Translations under genes and position numbers: made by a program
Assembly (NCBI GenBank): GCA_019787685.1
Contig: JAHNUO010000020.1
Coordinates: 310,001-374,000, forward strand
From: Chiua virens
Taxonomy: Eukaryota > Basidiomycota > Agaricomycetes > Boletales > Boletaceae
DNA: 64,000 nucleotides
Direction of reading: 5' to 3'
In this document: one piece after another, positions 10,875-22,284 of the stretch
Layout: every line of letters starts with the position of its first letter
How positions within the stretch are numbered: the stretch's first letter is position 1
Notes under the pieces: model-generated
What the model saw: only the letters and a program-made list of their open reading frames with translations
Databases searched by the model: none
What the model was told of the DNA's origin: nothing

Positions 10875-13344
10875 CTAATGTAAGGTGTATGAGCTTGGTC
10901 CAGGCTGATGCTCAGTTGACAGGGATGGAGCTCGTATGTATGAAAGGCCTGGGATGGATCCACTGGCACTGTGACCGTTCGAGCTCAAGGGTCGGAATGG
11001 ATCTTGTCGGCCTGATAGATCAAGAATTGAATGACTGTGTAGAGTGCCCGAAAACGTGCTGTATTGGCTGTACCGAGTGTCGACAGAATGATACATGCCC
11101 CAATCTGGCTCACCGGGCACATGAGGTAATTGTGACCCTTCAAGTTCGTCGTATCCGGGATATAAGGACTCCAAGTGAGTGAATTGTGACTCTTGGGGGA
11201 CTGGGGGAGTATTGGTGATGTCAAAAAGAGTATGTGACAGACCCGGTTGAATGGTGTTCTCCGAGTCATCCGCTGTGACTGCATCGCGAGAAGAACGCTG
11301 TGGCTGTTTTCCGAGTGCACGTTTGCTTACAAAAAGGGAGATGTAACGATCATCTTCACGCAGATGCTGGTTTGTCGGATCGTTGAAAAATGTTGTAATT
11401 CTTGTGATGAGTTCATCGCGTGTTCCATCCTCAGCGAGATCAAGAGTCCATGCAATGTCCCGAAGTACTGAGGCCTTTTGACTTTTCAAGAGAGGCCCAG
11501 TGAAGGCCATCGCATCCTTGCCTTCATGCAAGCGCCGTTGTCGAACATTGAGTGTGTCATCAATTTTCCTTTGCTTCCGCTCGTTTTCCCTTTGTGCTTT
11601 TGATTCTCGAAGCTCGCGTTGCTTGATTGCCTCCTGTCGGCCTTCCTCGGTCGTGATGATTCGTGCGGGTATTGAAACAGTACGTGCTCCTGAACCACGT
11701 CTATTTGTTCTGGCATTGAGCTGACCTTGTAGTCGTTGAATATGGTTTGCCGCAAGTGTTGCATGTGCCTCTGCTTCTTCACGGCGTTCACGTTCTCGCT
11801 CCTGGCCCTCTTTATGTTCCTTGACCTGATTTTGCAGCTCAACAAGCGTATGTCGCATCACTTCAAGGGCATTGTGGTATGTCGTATCCATGTTGCTGGT
11901 GTCCAAGGCAGTCCCACGGTCTGTGTCCGAGTCGTCATGATCTTCCCCTTCCAGACTACCGAAAAATTCAGATTCCGAGTCTGAGTCCATCTGATCATTT
12001 GCGTCGACAGGTGAATGCTCTTCCACTATAATTCCAGGGTAGCCTGGCGGCAGCTGAAGCTGTGTTGAGCTGGAAACACTCGGAGCATAGTCGTCCCAAG
12101 TGAAAATTTCTGGCGTGACTTTGGGCTGGCCATCCTTGTCTGCGCTGATCCCTGATTTTTCCCAGGCTTTTTGGATCGTCGAGTCCTTGAATGCAACAGA
12201 TCGCGCAGCTAAGTATTCTTGCACTACATTTGAGGAACGCATATGATCGCCAGTTTGCTCGAAAATGGTGTCACATCGATGGGACCAAGCACGCTTGAGT
12301 GGGCCGAATGCGCCAACATCGCACGGTTGTAATCGGTGGGTGGTGTGAGGCGGGAGTAGATATAGGATTATGTTGTTTGCCAGTGCAGTATTGATCATTT
12401 CAATCGACGTGTGGGAATTATGGCCATCGAGGATCAAAACAATTGGCTTCGTCGGGTCACCATGTGCCTTTGCATCACGGACAAAATTGCGGGCAAACCA
12501 TTGATTGCAAATTGTCTCCGAGGTCCATCCATTGTCAGATGTTGCGATCCTGATAATTGATCAGTCTCTGACAGCATTAGACATGTATTTATATTTACAA
12601 AACACCGTCTGATTCTGGGGCATTATACCATTCCGCACAATGTTGTGTGCCCGAGAAAACGAAACATGGCCGGACAGTGGCAGTGCCATCAGCGCAGATT
12701 GTCTCGATGACGGTGACGAGCTCAAGATCGTCGCTGTCGAGCTTGTATGCGCTCTTGTCCACACATGAGAACAAGAAAAGTTCGCTGCTGTTCTTCCGTC
12801 CCCCTCCCACTTGAACTCCAATTTCGTCACAGTTCCACAGATTGCAAAGTGGGATCTGGGTGTCGCCAAAGACCTTTTGAATCGCGTCGAAATGCTTGTT
12901 TATGTTGGTGAAGTTGAACTGTCCAGCACGTTTCGAATCAAGCCTCGATGGTCGCTTGAGAAGGCAGTCTGGGTTGCGACGTATAAAACGGTGGATCCAT
13001 TTAGGTGATGGTTCTTTGCCACAGAGTGCTTTGACTTTCGGTGAGATCGTGCGTTTCGAGACTGGCAATCCTGTCGAACCAAGCCATTTGACCCAGTTTT
13101 GCAAAACCCGTTCTTGTGCGTCATTGAGCAGCTGCTGGCTTGTGTGTGCATTCAGAGCAGGCTTTGAAAGGCCATGAAAGCGGCGGTAGAGGGTCGCATA
13201 CGGCAAGCTGAGTGCATGTGCAGCGTGTGCAATCGACTTGTATTCAGAGTTTTCCTTGCGGAGCGCTTTCACAGCTTCTTGGATCTTTGTTTCGTGTTGT
13301 GCAGTGGCAAGGCCTTGGCGACGATATTGGGCTGATTTGGGCAT
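10875..13344 (-). CDS. Pogo/Fot-like DDE transposase with C-terminal coiled coil and SAP-like region
   Basis: Two exons (13344-12599 and 12549-10875) with a 49-bp intron (GTAAAT...TCAG) give an uninterrupted 806-residue protein. Residues about 15-60 form a psq-type helix-turn-helix and about 70-140 a CENP-B/Tc5-type helix-turn-helix. The catalytic triad is D173 (N-C-D-E-I-G), D290 (L-D-G-H-N-S-H) and D326 (L-Q-P-C-D-V-G-A-F), with 35 residues between the last two, as in DD35D enzymes. About residues 460-590 are a long coiled coil. Then comes a region like a SAP DNA-binding motif (L-R-D-I...L...G-T-R-D-E-L-I-T-R-I), followed by a disordered tail. Intact catalytic residues and frame suggest a recent or host-retained transposase. 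No flanking inverted repeats were found, so domestication is possible. Confidence 0.85.
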
Positions 13345-14200
13345 TGTTGATAAAGGAGTGTATTATTGTATGAAGGGTACTAGGGTATAGGTTGGCTATG
13401 CGCAGACCAGCAGCGCAGTTCTGATAATGATCAACATTCAACGTTCTGATCTACGCGACATGTCTGATTCAGTCGGAGTTTTAAAATATCACGCTGGGAT
13501 CACGCTCACAGAGAGCCTGCAATGTGAGGAGATATACGCAACCATAGCTTACTCATTACTCTAGAAAATGAGTAGATATCATAGTAAATAGTGTCAGGAG
13601 CTGCTTGATATAAATTTCGTACATTCCGGGTCTCTTGTTGCTTATTGAAAAATCATATAAGTCCGGCAATGCACAGAAAGGGTCTAATTTACTCGGTAAT
13701 GATTTTCTGCAATGTGCATTTCACAGTCTCTCGTCAGAAAATTTGGTTGCCCAAGTGCTACATACTCTAGCCATACTTATACTGATTTTTTCAAGAGGAC
13801 TGGTCAAGATTTAAGTGCATCATCTTCTCTTTTTGCTTAACTAGTCCATTTTGCAACGCCGGTCCAAGGATAGTATCTATATCGGCCGGAACATTCAACC
13901 TTACTCCGATTTACCGGAATGGATTAGCTCGGGCTCCAACACAGCTCTCGCATATCTCCGAAACGACAGAATGACTACATAGATTCACCCAGTACATAGG
14001 ACCATCACACAAGTGGTCCCGCCAAGATCAGTTCCGAAAGGCGTTTGATGGCCATCAAAATGTGTCACAAAAAACGGATCAGTTGCTTGCCTTGTATGAA
14101 AAGTCAAGGACTCGGAGTCGGGGCGGATGTCGACTGCGTGACCCTTGTCGGTTGTGACACTGGCTCAAGAACTCGCCTGAAACGGCGAATGGGGCCTCGG
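13345..14200. other. Intergenic, no gene seen
   Basis: No coding signal. From about 14110 the sequence is homologous to 17000-17150 (both begin near a gtcggggcgg-type stretch), so the right part is the 5' flank of the duplicated WD40 unit. Confidence 0.35.
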
Positions 14201-14554
14201 TAATGTCGACGGCAGATGCTGGGCCCCGGGAACTGGAGAGATGGTTGGAGGGAGGGAACGCGCCAAGGTTGCTGCGAAGCCAGTCAAGGTGAAGGTAACC
14301 GTCATCAGACTATGAGATCCACCCATCACTCTGTCTTCATGATATGGATACAGAAGCGCTCGATGACTCAGTTGCTTCAGGTTTATCGTTGCCTATGGCT
14401 TTGTCACGATTGAATGCGGAGGATTACCTCCGGTGGGAAAAGCATCAAGGGCGTGGGGCGACACTGCCAGTGAGTGGGCTTGGTAGGGAAAGCGCTCTTT
14501 CTGGTACAGTCATCCACGCCGGTTTCGTTTCTGCCACCATCCTACCAACCAAAT

Positions 14555-15936
14555 ATGTTTCGCAGATTTCTTGGAATGCCAATGATGAGTGAGTCAGTGA
14601 ATGGGGCCAGGAAAAGTACGGTGCTGACAAAAATTCAAGGCTCGGATCGTGGTGGTTCCACCTCCCATGACGCTGAGCAGGCAAAAGGAGAGTCGGTTGA
14701 AGATCAAGAGACTCGGAAGGGACTTAAAAGTGAGTCAGTGACAGAGCCCCAAGCATCCAGCGAAGGCCACCATTACTAATTGGAAACGTCGCAAAAGCCA
14801 CACAAAAATTTGATGGGAGAGGTACCATATATTCAGTCGCATTCCTCATGGAAGGTAAACACATATTGAGCGGAGGATTGGAAGGCAAGATACGACGATG
14901 GCAATTGGAGGATGCTGTGGAGGTCGGAACACCAATGGACGCGGGAGACCTAGGCCATGTCAACAACATTGCTGTATCAAAGGACGAGAAGTGGATTGTG
15001 GGCGGATCAACCCATGGATATGTGTCGGTGTGGAGTGTGGAGAGTCACGAGCGAATGGGCGAGATGAAAGGACATACAAGAAGAGTTGGAGCTGTCGACA
15101 TCTCTCAAGATGGGACCAAAATCGCTAGCGGATCGGATGACAAGACTGTCTGCGTTTGGTTGCGTCGCACGAGTGAGCGACTACTGACATTGCAACATGA
15201 CAATGATGTGGTCTCGGTCAAATTCTCACCGGACGGATGCCTTCTCGCCACTGCCACCTGGAATCACAACTCTGTGCGCGTCTACGACAGCAAGGATGGT
15301 CCTCTCCTCGTCGAATTTCCTATCAAAGTTGGATCACTTTTCAACCAATGCCTTGCATGGGATCACCAAACACACCTCTACATCATTTCTTATGACGGCA
15401 AAATCCACTACCTCGATGTATCCACCGGAGAGACACTCTCACAATGGCCTATCCGTACTGATGGCGCGAGAAAACACGGGTGCATCGCTCTGCCAAACAA
15501 TCGTAGATTCATCGCAGTTTCTGACGACTCGATGTTGTCCTTCTGGGATACGACAACACGCACGGACTTGATCGGGTACAAGATCCACTATGATGACACG
15601 ATCTGGTCAATGGCGATTTCGGAAAATTACGACATCGTATTGAGTCGTGGCAGCCTCGGAAACACAATCGTTGTTCGAAACCTTGGTGATATTCTTCCTC
15701 CTCAGTATCTTCACAATGATGTATGTATACCGGCTGCGATGTGCCTCATCACCTCGATTGTGACAACCCAGCAGAATATGGATTCCGAAAAAGAATCATG
15801 TCCCCTCGTTTACAGGATAAGCAGTGAAGTGCGTACATCACTAAACTTAGTCCAAAATCAATGCACTGACTCCCGAAGTCGTTCCACTAAAAATGTTCTG
15901 AGAGCTCGCCGCTGCGCACGAGGAGCGCCGTCATGA
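14555..15936 (+). CDS. WD40-repeat protein, copy 1 (C-terminally truncated)
   Basis: Exons 14555-14729 and 14798-15936 join in phase over a 68-bp intron with GTGAGT donor, ACTAAT branch point and AAAAG acceptor, giving 437 residues. After a disordered N-terminus of about 60 residues comes a beta-propeller of roughly seven WD40 blades (for example G-H-x4-V-x-A-V-D-I-S-x-D-G...S-G-S-D-D-K-T-V-C-V-W). A second possible intron (15721-15774, 54 bp) keeps frame either way. The paralogue at 17.5 kb continues into a coiled coil; here the frame stops and only a trace of that coil (about 15902-15960) survives in another frame. A typical role would be a protein-interaction scaffold, but no partner can be inferred. 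It may still express as a bare propeller. Confidence 0.7.
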
Positions 15937-16262
15937 TTCGCAGGAACTCGCCCCCGTGCGTGTATCTACCCAATGGCGATCTCTCACCTACCCTCTATCT
16001 CATCCACTCGTTCAGGCAACCCGGGAATTTTTATCGCACCCACACGGGCTCTCTGATATCCTCGTCACTGCTGGTTGCATCCCTTCCACGTCCGCTGCGA
16101 TAGAAATGATCGCGTCAAAATTCCGAGGTCACCAAGATCATGGATTCCCTTCGGCAGATATCGTGCCGAGGTCATTTGTTCAAGAGAGCCGACTCGGTTG
16201 GGGGCGGGAAAAGGTCGAGGAACCAGAGGGTGTTGTACCCACCCTAGTCGACAGGCAGTGAG
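15902..16262 (+). pseudogene. Coil and tail remnants of WD40 copy 1
   Basis: After the copy 1 stop region, homology to copy 2 continues. A short coiled-coil piece (E-L-A-A-A-H-E-E) is followed by the start of the conserved tail (L-S-D-I-L-V-T-A-G-C, about 16048-16080). A deletion of roughly 50 bp after 16125 removes the middle of the tail and breaks the frame. The 3' flank remains alignable with copies 2 and 3. The tail is therefore dead in this copy. Confidence 0.65.
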
Positions 16263-17080
16263 ATCGGTGTAGTACCGTCGTCCCCAAGGTTTTGTGTCTC
16301 GATCTTACTAGTGTTCCCCTCAGATCGCTTTGTAACTTTTCTCATCCCCATCCCTTCTTCATTTCCTGGATATGAAACGAGATTAGTATAATCCTCCTTT
16401 CGAGGCCGATGTTCTATCCTTTTGTCTCGAGTTTATTGTATATTACCCTCCGCCAGCATCAAGTGTGCGACGCTTCGTTCCGTCGTACGAGTTTACTACT
16501 AGCAGGGGATAAAAATCTCATTTACAGTTCTGTTACTTAACGCGACTATGCTGCTTTTGTCGTCAGAAACGTGAAGCCGACTCGGAGTTGGCATTGCGTG
16601 CGCTCCGACTTTGATAGTTTTTTCTTCCAGCATCCATCGTTGCGACGCTTGCCTCGCTACTCTGCGGCCTCGCCTGCACCAGTCACTGTCATATCCCCTG
16701 ATCCATTGATTTCTCCAATTTTGGCAATTGCCATTGACCTGCATATTGATCACTTTGCACGCCATAAATTTACATGCACAGCACCATCCAGAGTGCAACT
16801 CTGACATCGAAAGGAAGACGTCTTGATTTTAGTACTACACGAACGAAGATCGTATACCTGATCCCTTTCCTCGGCGCTCCGAAGATCAGAAATGGAATCG
16901 ACAAACCCTAGTAGTACACAAACACCCAAGTGCATCCACATTTGGCCTACGAGAGAGGAACGTACATCGTCCGTGGAATCACTTAACGTTTATGTAGGTT
17001 AGTATACGGTTCGGGGCGGATGACGACTGCGGGCCCGTAATGCATGTCCGGGTTTAAGAAGTCGCGTAGAATGGTATAGT
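16263..17080. other. 3' flank of copy 1 and 5' flank of copy 2
   Basis: 16263-16500 aligns with the sequence after the tails of copies 2 and 3, including a shared GATTRGTRTAGTA-like motif just after the stop, so the duplication includes the 3' untranslated region. No separate gene is seen. A short stretch near 16965 resembles 23421-23450. Confidence 0.5.
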
Positions 17081-17538
17081 GCGGCTCCTCTGTGACGTCG
17101 ACAGCAGATACAGGTAACCGTGACCGGAGAGACTCGAAACGAGCGTGGGGAGGTCAAGCCCAAACTGGGGGGCTTCCTGCGGGAACCAGGATATGTTGGT
17201 ACTGGTGGAAGGAAATAATGTGCGAGGACGTGACGTATGCAGCGAGGCCAGCCAAGACGAGGGAGGCTATCGTCGGAACACCGATTCCGTTACCATCGCG
17301 ACTTCCCCTAGTTTAGAGATCGGGATTACTTACCGGATGATCAGGTGGGAGAAGCATCAAGGATATGGGGAGATAGTGAGCTGATGGGTTCCGATAACGA
17401 CGCACTGCGTGTAGGCTGGACAAAAAGCGCACTTGCGAGTAGACATCCACATAACCTGTTTTCTGTCACCATCCTGCCAGCCGACAATGTATCACAGACT
17501 ACTCGGGGCCGCGGTGAAGAGTCAGTCAGTCACGGTAT

Positions 17539-18597
17539 ATGGGACCAATGAAAGGTGCACTGCTGACGAGAATACAAGGGTCGAATGATGGTGGTTCCAC
17601 GTCCCGTGACGCCGAGCGAGCAGGAGGACGCTTGGTCGAAGACGGGAAGAAAATCGAAATTTCAGTGACGGAACCCCAAACGTCCAGCGAAGGCACTTCC
17701 GCTATCGCCGATCAGCAGATGGTTTCGAAACCCATATCCAACTTCAACGGGAAACATACCATATATTCGGTCGCGTTTCTTACGAAGGGCAAAGACGTTT
17801 TGAGTGGAGGACAGGAAGGCAACATACGACAATGGAGATTGGAGGATGGTAAAGAAATAGAAACTCCAATGGATGTGGGAGAATGGGTTTACAACATTGC
17901 AGTATCAAGAGATGGGAGATGGATTGTGAGCGGATCAGGTCGGGGAGATGTCTCGGTGTGGAGTGTGGAGAACCACAAGCGGGTTGGCGAGATGAAAGGA
18001 CATGCAGGTCCAGTGTGGGCGGTGGATATCTCCCCCGATGGGACCAAAATCGCCAGTGGTTCGTATGATGCAACTGTCTGCATCTGGATGCGTCGCACGA
18101 ACAAGCGACTCCTGACGCTGGAACACGCCAACTGGGTGGCTGCGGTGAAATTCTCGCCTGACGGAAGCCTTCTCGCCATTGCCATTTGGAATCGCTCTGT
18201 TCGCGTCTACAACAGCGAGACTGGTCGTCTCCTCGTTGAATTCCTAGTCAGAGTTGGCTCAGATGGGAACCAATCCCTGGCCTGGGATCACCAAATGCAC
18301 CTTTATGTCATCTCTCTTGGCGGCGAAATCTACTACCTTGACGTATCTACCGGAGAAACACTCTTGCAATGGCCCATATGCCTCGGAGGGGAGGAAAAAC
18401 GCGGATGCATCGCTCTGTCAAGCAATTGTAAATTCCTCGTGGGCTCTTCCGGCTCCTCAATATCATTCTGGGATACAACGACATGCACAAAAATCGGGCT
18501 TGACGTGAGCTACCCAGATGACGCAGGTCGAGGCACTGGCGATTTCGGAAAACGACGACATTGCAATTGGTCACGGAAAGACAATCGAAATTTCTGA
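17539..18597 (+). pseudogene. WD40-repeat protein, copy 2 (frameshifted)
   Basis: This is a close paralogue of copy 1, with the same propeller of about seven blades and the same disordered N-terminus. The stretch matching the copy 1 intron has lost its GTGAGT donor and is open here, so it is read as protein. Near 18525 one extra base shifts the frame: the homologous continuation (A-I-S-E-N-D-D-I) is in another frame. A second shift follows near 18603. The first 320 residues are intact and could make a truncated propeller. The copy is probably a pseudogene in its 3' half unless these are sequencing errors. Confidence 0.65.
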
Positions 18598-18614
18598 ACT
18601 TTCGTGATTTTCTC

Positions 18615-19371
18615 GATGTGGGTGTCTCTGGATTATTGAGCTCAATATGTACCTCATTACCTCGATTGTGCCAGCCGTCAATCCAACTTGAACAGAAGAT
18701 GAATTCTGGTGAAAGAACCACGCAGGAGGAGCAGTCACTGGAAAGTACGTGCCCTTCTATTGCACTATCATGGCTCGTGAATCCTTCAGACGAAGTACTA
18801 CAGGAACTCAAAAACGAACTTGTAATACTCCAGGGCCGATATGAGATGCAGTCGCATGATCTAACCACAGCGCAAAAGGAGTCCGAAGCTTTCAAGTCCT
18901 CCAACGAAGCCAAAGATCGCAAAATTAACGCCCTGACTGCTGAAGCGGACCACTGGAAACGTGCTGATGCCGCTAAAGCAGAGGAGCTCGCCGCTTGCAC
19001 ACAAAGAACTCGAGCAGCGCCGTCGCGATTCGGAAGAGCTCGCCGCCGTGCGCGAAGAACTTCAGTTCTCCCAATCTCAAATCGTCGAGACCCGGAAATG
19101 GTACGATGACCAGTTCAGACAACTCAAGTCGATTGTCGAAGAACGTCAGCGCACACCGTTTCTCGTGCACAATTTCATCACCCAGGCGGACGCACGTGCT
19201 GAGATAAATATCATCGAGACGCTCCAAGCGCTAAATGAGAGCATCCTGTGGAGTTCGACATTCATCGCAGACCGTGTCATTCACAACTTCCAGCCCTGCG
19301 CTACAAATCAGGCGGAGGAACAACTTTCCATCACAAAACGGGTCGCAGACTGTATCGGCAACCCCTCGTGA
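18615..19371 (+). pseudogene. Coiled-coil segment of WD40 copy 2
   Basis: After a probable intron (GTGGGT near 18619 to GAACAG near 18693) the frame encodes a long heptad-rich helix (about 18780-19000). One extra base near 18993 moves it to another frame, where the helix continues as H-K-E-L-E-Q-R-R-R-D-S-E-E-L and on to a stop at 19371. The two frames together make one continuous coiled coil of about 190 residues, which suggests oligomerisation of the ancestral protein. Confidence 0.6.
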
Positions 19372-19681
19372 ACCGGTTACGGAGCAGTTCACGCGATGAG
19401 GTGGTTGCGTATCTTCATATCGCCTTCGTGCCTATCTCATCACCCACTTACACGATATCATTTCCTCGTGGTCCATCGACAGCGGGCCCAACCGGCTCAT
19501 CCGTGAACTATATAACATGATCCGGAAATTAGGTGAGAAACAGGTCTCAAAGTGCTGTCAATTTTTCTTCCAACGGTAGACAATAGAGTCGCAAGCGATA
19601 TCTGGCCGCTGGCGATCTCTCACCTACGCCTCTCTTTCACCAACCTGTTCAAGTAACCCGGACAGGTTTATCACGTCTACG
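19372..19681. other. Spacer between coil and tail of copy 2
   Basis: No clear coding frame. It probably contains one or more introns or decayed sequence linking the coil to the tail; the tail frame is open upstream of its first ATG (P-D-R-F-I). Confidence 0.4.
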
Positions 19682-20059
19682 ATGGACGGCCTCTCTGACA
19701 TCATCGTTGTCGCCGGTTGCGCCCCTTCCACTTCTGCTGCAAAAGAAATGATCGCGTCGAAATTCCGGCATCGGGTATCGTTTATCCTTACTACTACGGG
19801 GCAGCTCAGCAAGTCGATCATGGACGCCCTGTCCGCTGACTATCGGGTCGAGACTGTTCACCCCACAGAGATATTAGATGATCGAACAATGGAGGTCGAC
19901 TCGGTCGGTCAAAAAATAAAGTCGAGGACCCACAGGGTGTTGTGCACCACTCAGTTGGGCTTGTCAAAAGAGGTTATCACACAGTCAGGGGTCGGACCAA
20001 ATAAGAAGAATACCTTGACGGCGACAAACGTGGTCAAGACAAAAGTCTTCCTTGGTTAG
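19682..20059 (+). CDS. Conserved C-terminal tail module, copy 2 (most complete)
   Basis: An open frame of 125 codons from ATG 19682, and open upstream, begins D-G-L-S-D-I-I-V-V-A-G-C and ends with a block containing C-T-T-Q-L-G-L-S-K-E-V-I. Compared codon by codon with the copy at 22.3 kb, substitutions fall mainly at third positions. In one 27-codon block (19937-20017) nine codons differ and all changes are silent, so the module was under purifying selection as protein in this frame. I do not recognise the family. It has no signal peptide or membrane segment. It is probably the last exon(s) of the ancestral WD40-coiled-coil protein. Confidence 0.6.
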   Translation: MDGLSDIIVVAGCAPSTSAAKEMIASKFRHRVSFILTTTGQLSKSIMDALSADYRVETVHPTEILDDRTMEVDSVGQKIKSRTHRVLCTTQLGLSKEVITQSGVGPNKKNTLTATNVVKTKVFLG

Positions 20060-21821
20060 GAAGTGAGATTGGTGTAGTACTGTTGTTCCCAATGTTCCGT
20101 GTTTCGATCCTATTGCCTTCCGACTGCTTTGTAGCTTCCCTTGTGCCATCTTTATTTCCTGGATAACCGCAAGATTAGTGTAGTAGCCTCTTCCAAAGCC
20201 GGGTTTCTGTCGTTTATCATATTACTCTCTGCTTTGAAGTACGTGACGCATTGTCTCGTCATCCGAGTTTAATAGCTGATACAATTCGACTCATTTTCGA
20301 TCCCGTTAATTCCACCATGCGTCCATTTCCCGCACACAAGGTACGACTCGGTGTCAGATAAGGTGTTCGCCCAGAATTTGCAATCCCCCCGAGACGACCA
20401 TACGAATACCATGATCTGAGGCTAGCACGAATCGAGTCTCCTTGGCTAGATCTTGAACAACACTTCCTCGTCGACGTTGCGTGAAAGATATCTTGATTCT
20501 ATTTAGTGGCACAAATGAGGATTATTAAGCGCAAAGGTCGTACCTCAAGTTTATTAATGCTGCGCAAACTTTAATGAAGCAACGACTGCACTAAAAGTGA
20601 GACACATACTTTATCCATGGAGCGGACCGCGTAGCGCAAATGGCTTGTTCCACCAAGGAAAGCACAACTGTAGGCTCAAGATTTCGCAGAGTGTGCAGTT
20701 CGATCAGAGTCACCTTGAGGTGGTTGGCAAGACGAGCAACGACTTGGATCATACACTAGGAAAGTTGGACGATGAGGATCGTAATTGCAAGAGCACTGGT
20801 AACTCTTGTCCTTGACGTCGGCCTCGGTGATCACCATCGATCATCGGATTCACGAGTTCGTCAGCATCCGCGACTCGCATAAATTCATAGAAACTGATCT
20901 CCTCGAGACCCGAATCATCACAAAGAAAAAAGCCACCATTCAGCTCGAAACGACTGTGGGTCATTGTCCACCACTTCTATCTATGTTCTAGAAATGAGTA
21001 AGTAGCCATTCGTTTCGCAAAGCTCGTTGGCCAGAGAACACACCGTGGACGAATTCCCATGTACGCCTCGCCACGTCTTGTTCGATATCCGCGAACTGAG
21101 ACACGAATGCCGGAACAAAGAGGGTTCAACACACAACAGAATCGCATTATGACGACACGGTACCATTTGAAAAGAGGGTGGGGTATACGGCGTGCCATAA
21201 GTAGAAGCGATATTCCCAAAATAGAGCGCGAAGTGTACTAGGGAGTGTCGTCGCAAAAGGGAAAATGAACAGTCGAGTTCGAGGACACGAGGAAGGTAAA
21301 ATCGGGTAAAGAAACTGGAAACATCAATGGACTGGTTGAGAATTTTAGAGGCCACGACGGCCCTTAGGGGCGGCGATCATCCGACCCGAATCATTGGCTG
21401 TGAATGACATGCCATGAAAATGTCTAGGATGGTCCACGGAACAATGTGATACGCCAACCTTGAGCTTGCCCCCAAGCACCAACTTGAACCCGCCGATAAC
21501 AATCCGTTAGACGTCATTCCAACACACCTCTTCCAGCTTGTGCAGATGGAGAGAGATGTTGGAAAAAAACAGACTGTTCGACCGCGGTGATAGAGAGTAT
21601 CAGAATTTAGCGGTGGAGGGATCGAGATCGAAACTATGGCACTTGGCGAGTCCGAGTCATCCGTGTTGTCGGTCCATCAACTTCTGGTTAGGTAGGAGTC
21701 ATACAGCGGATTCAGATGAACCCAAGATGATCGGGAAGCCTTGTATTACGGTGCTTACGCTTGTTTATGCATGTTCTCATTTTGCATCGAAACCATTGTC
21801 GATGATCGATTGATCCACTAA
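20060..21821. other. Intergenic, no confident gene
   Basis: 20060-20290 is 3' flank shared with copies 1 and 3. The block at 20606-20745 is duplicated at 23827-23960 (listed separately). Short frames such as 20749-20964 on the minus strand have no recognised domain. Confidence 0.35.
20606..20745. repeat. Dispersed duplicate block, left copy
   Basis: About 140 bp aligns in the same orientation with 23827-23960, sharing stretches such as tggttggcaagacgag against tggttgacgaggcgag. It carries no gene that I can identify. It shows that the duplication history of this region is wider than the WD40 unit. Confidence 0.55.
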
Positions 21822-22280
21822 ATGATGCATTCTGCGCTACAGGTAACCGAAATCCTCATCAATATTTTTTCTCACCGCCAGTGGAGACCTCGCAAAGACA
21901 TTTTGAATGATGAGGGCTGGCAACCCTTGAAACGCACTGACCTTGCCATTATCGCCAGAACGTGTCGTGTATTCAAGCAACCAGCACTCAATATGCTGTG
22001 GTCAGTGCTGGACAATTTAACCCCTGTGGCCCACTGTCTTCCCCAAGTCTGCTATCCAATAATCTCGAGGGTACGCAGCCATCTGTTTGTTTCGCTGTGG
22101 CCATATTTATGTAAACCGTGTCACAAAAGACGTATCGATTTCACAGACCACTCGAGCGAGCCGAGTGGGACACCCTCCAAAGCTACACCCATCGCATCCG
22201 TTCCGTCCGTGTTTGACAATACATTCTACTGTTCCCACGACGTTGAAACCTTCTTGAGCCCTCCCACTTCTGAGCCGCTC
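21822..22280 (+). pseudogene. F-box protein fragment
   Basis: The N-terminus matches the agaricomycete F-box pattern (A-L-Q-V-T-E-I-L-I-N-I-F ... D-L-A-I-I-A-R-T-C-R-V-F-K-Q-P-A-L-N-M-L-W). A later part matches the following segment of that family: E-W-D-T-L-Q-S-Y-T-H-R-I-R-S-V in one frame, then F-D-N-T-F-Y-C-S-H in the next. At least one frameshift (near 22214) separates them. The leucine-rich region expected next is absent; sequence switches to the tail module after about 22280. F-box proteins recruit substrates to SCF ubiquitin ligases; this copy is broken. Confidence 0.65.
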
Positions 22281-22284
22281 TTCA

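Noticed and set aside
10488..13700. Terminal inverted repeats of the DDE element
   Set aside because: The only shared motif (CACGCT) is in direct orientation and too short.
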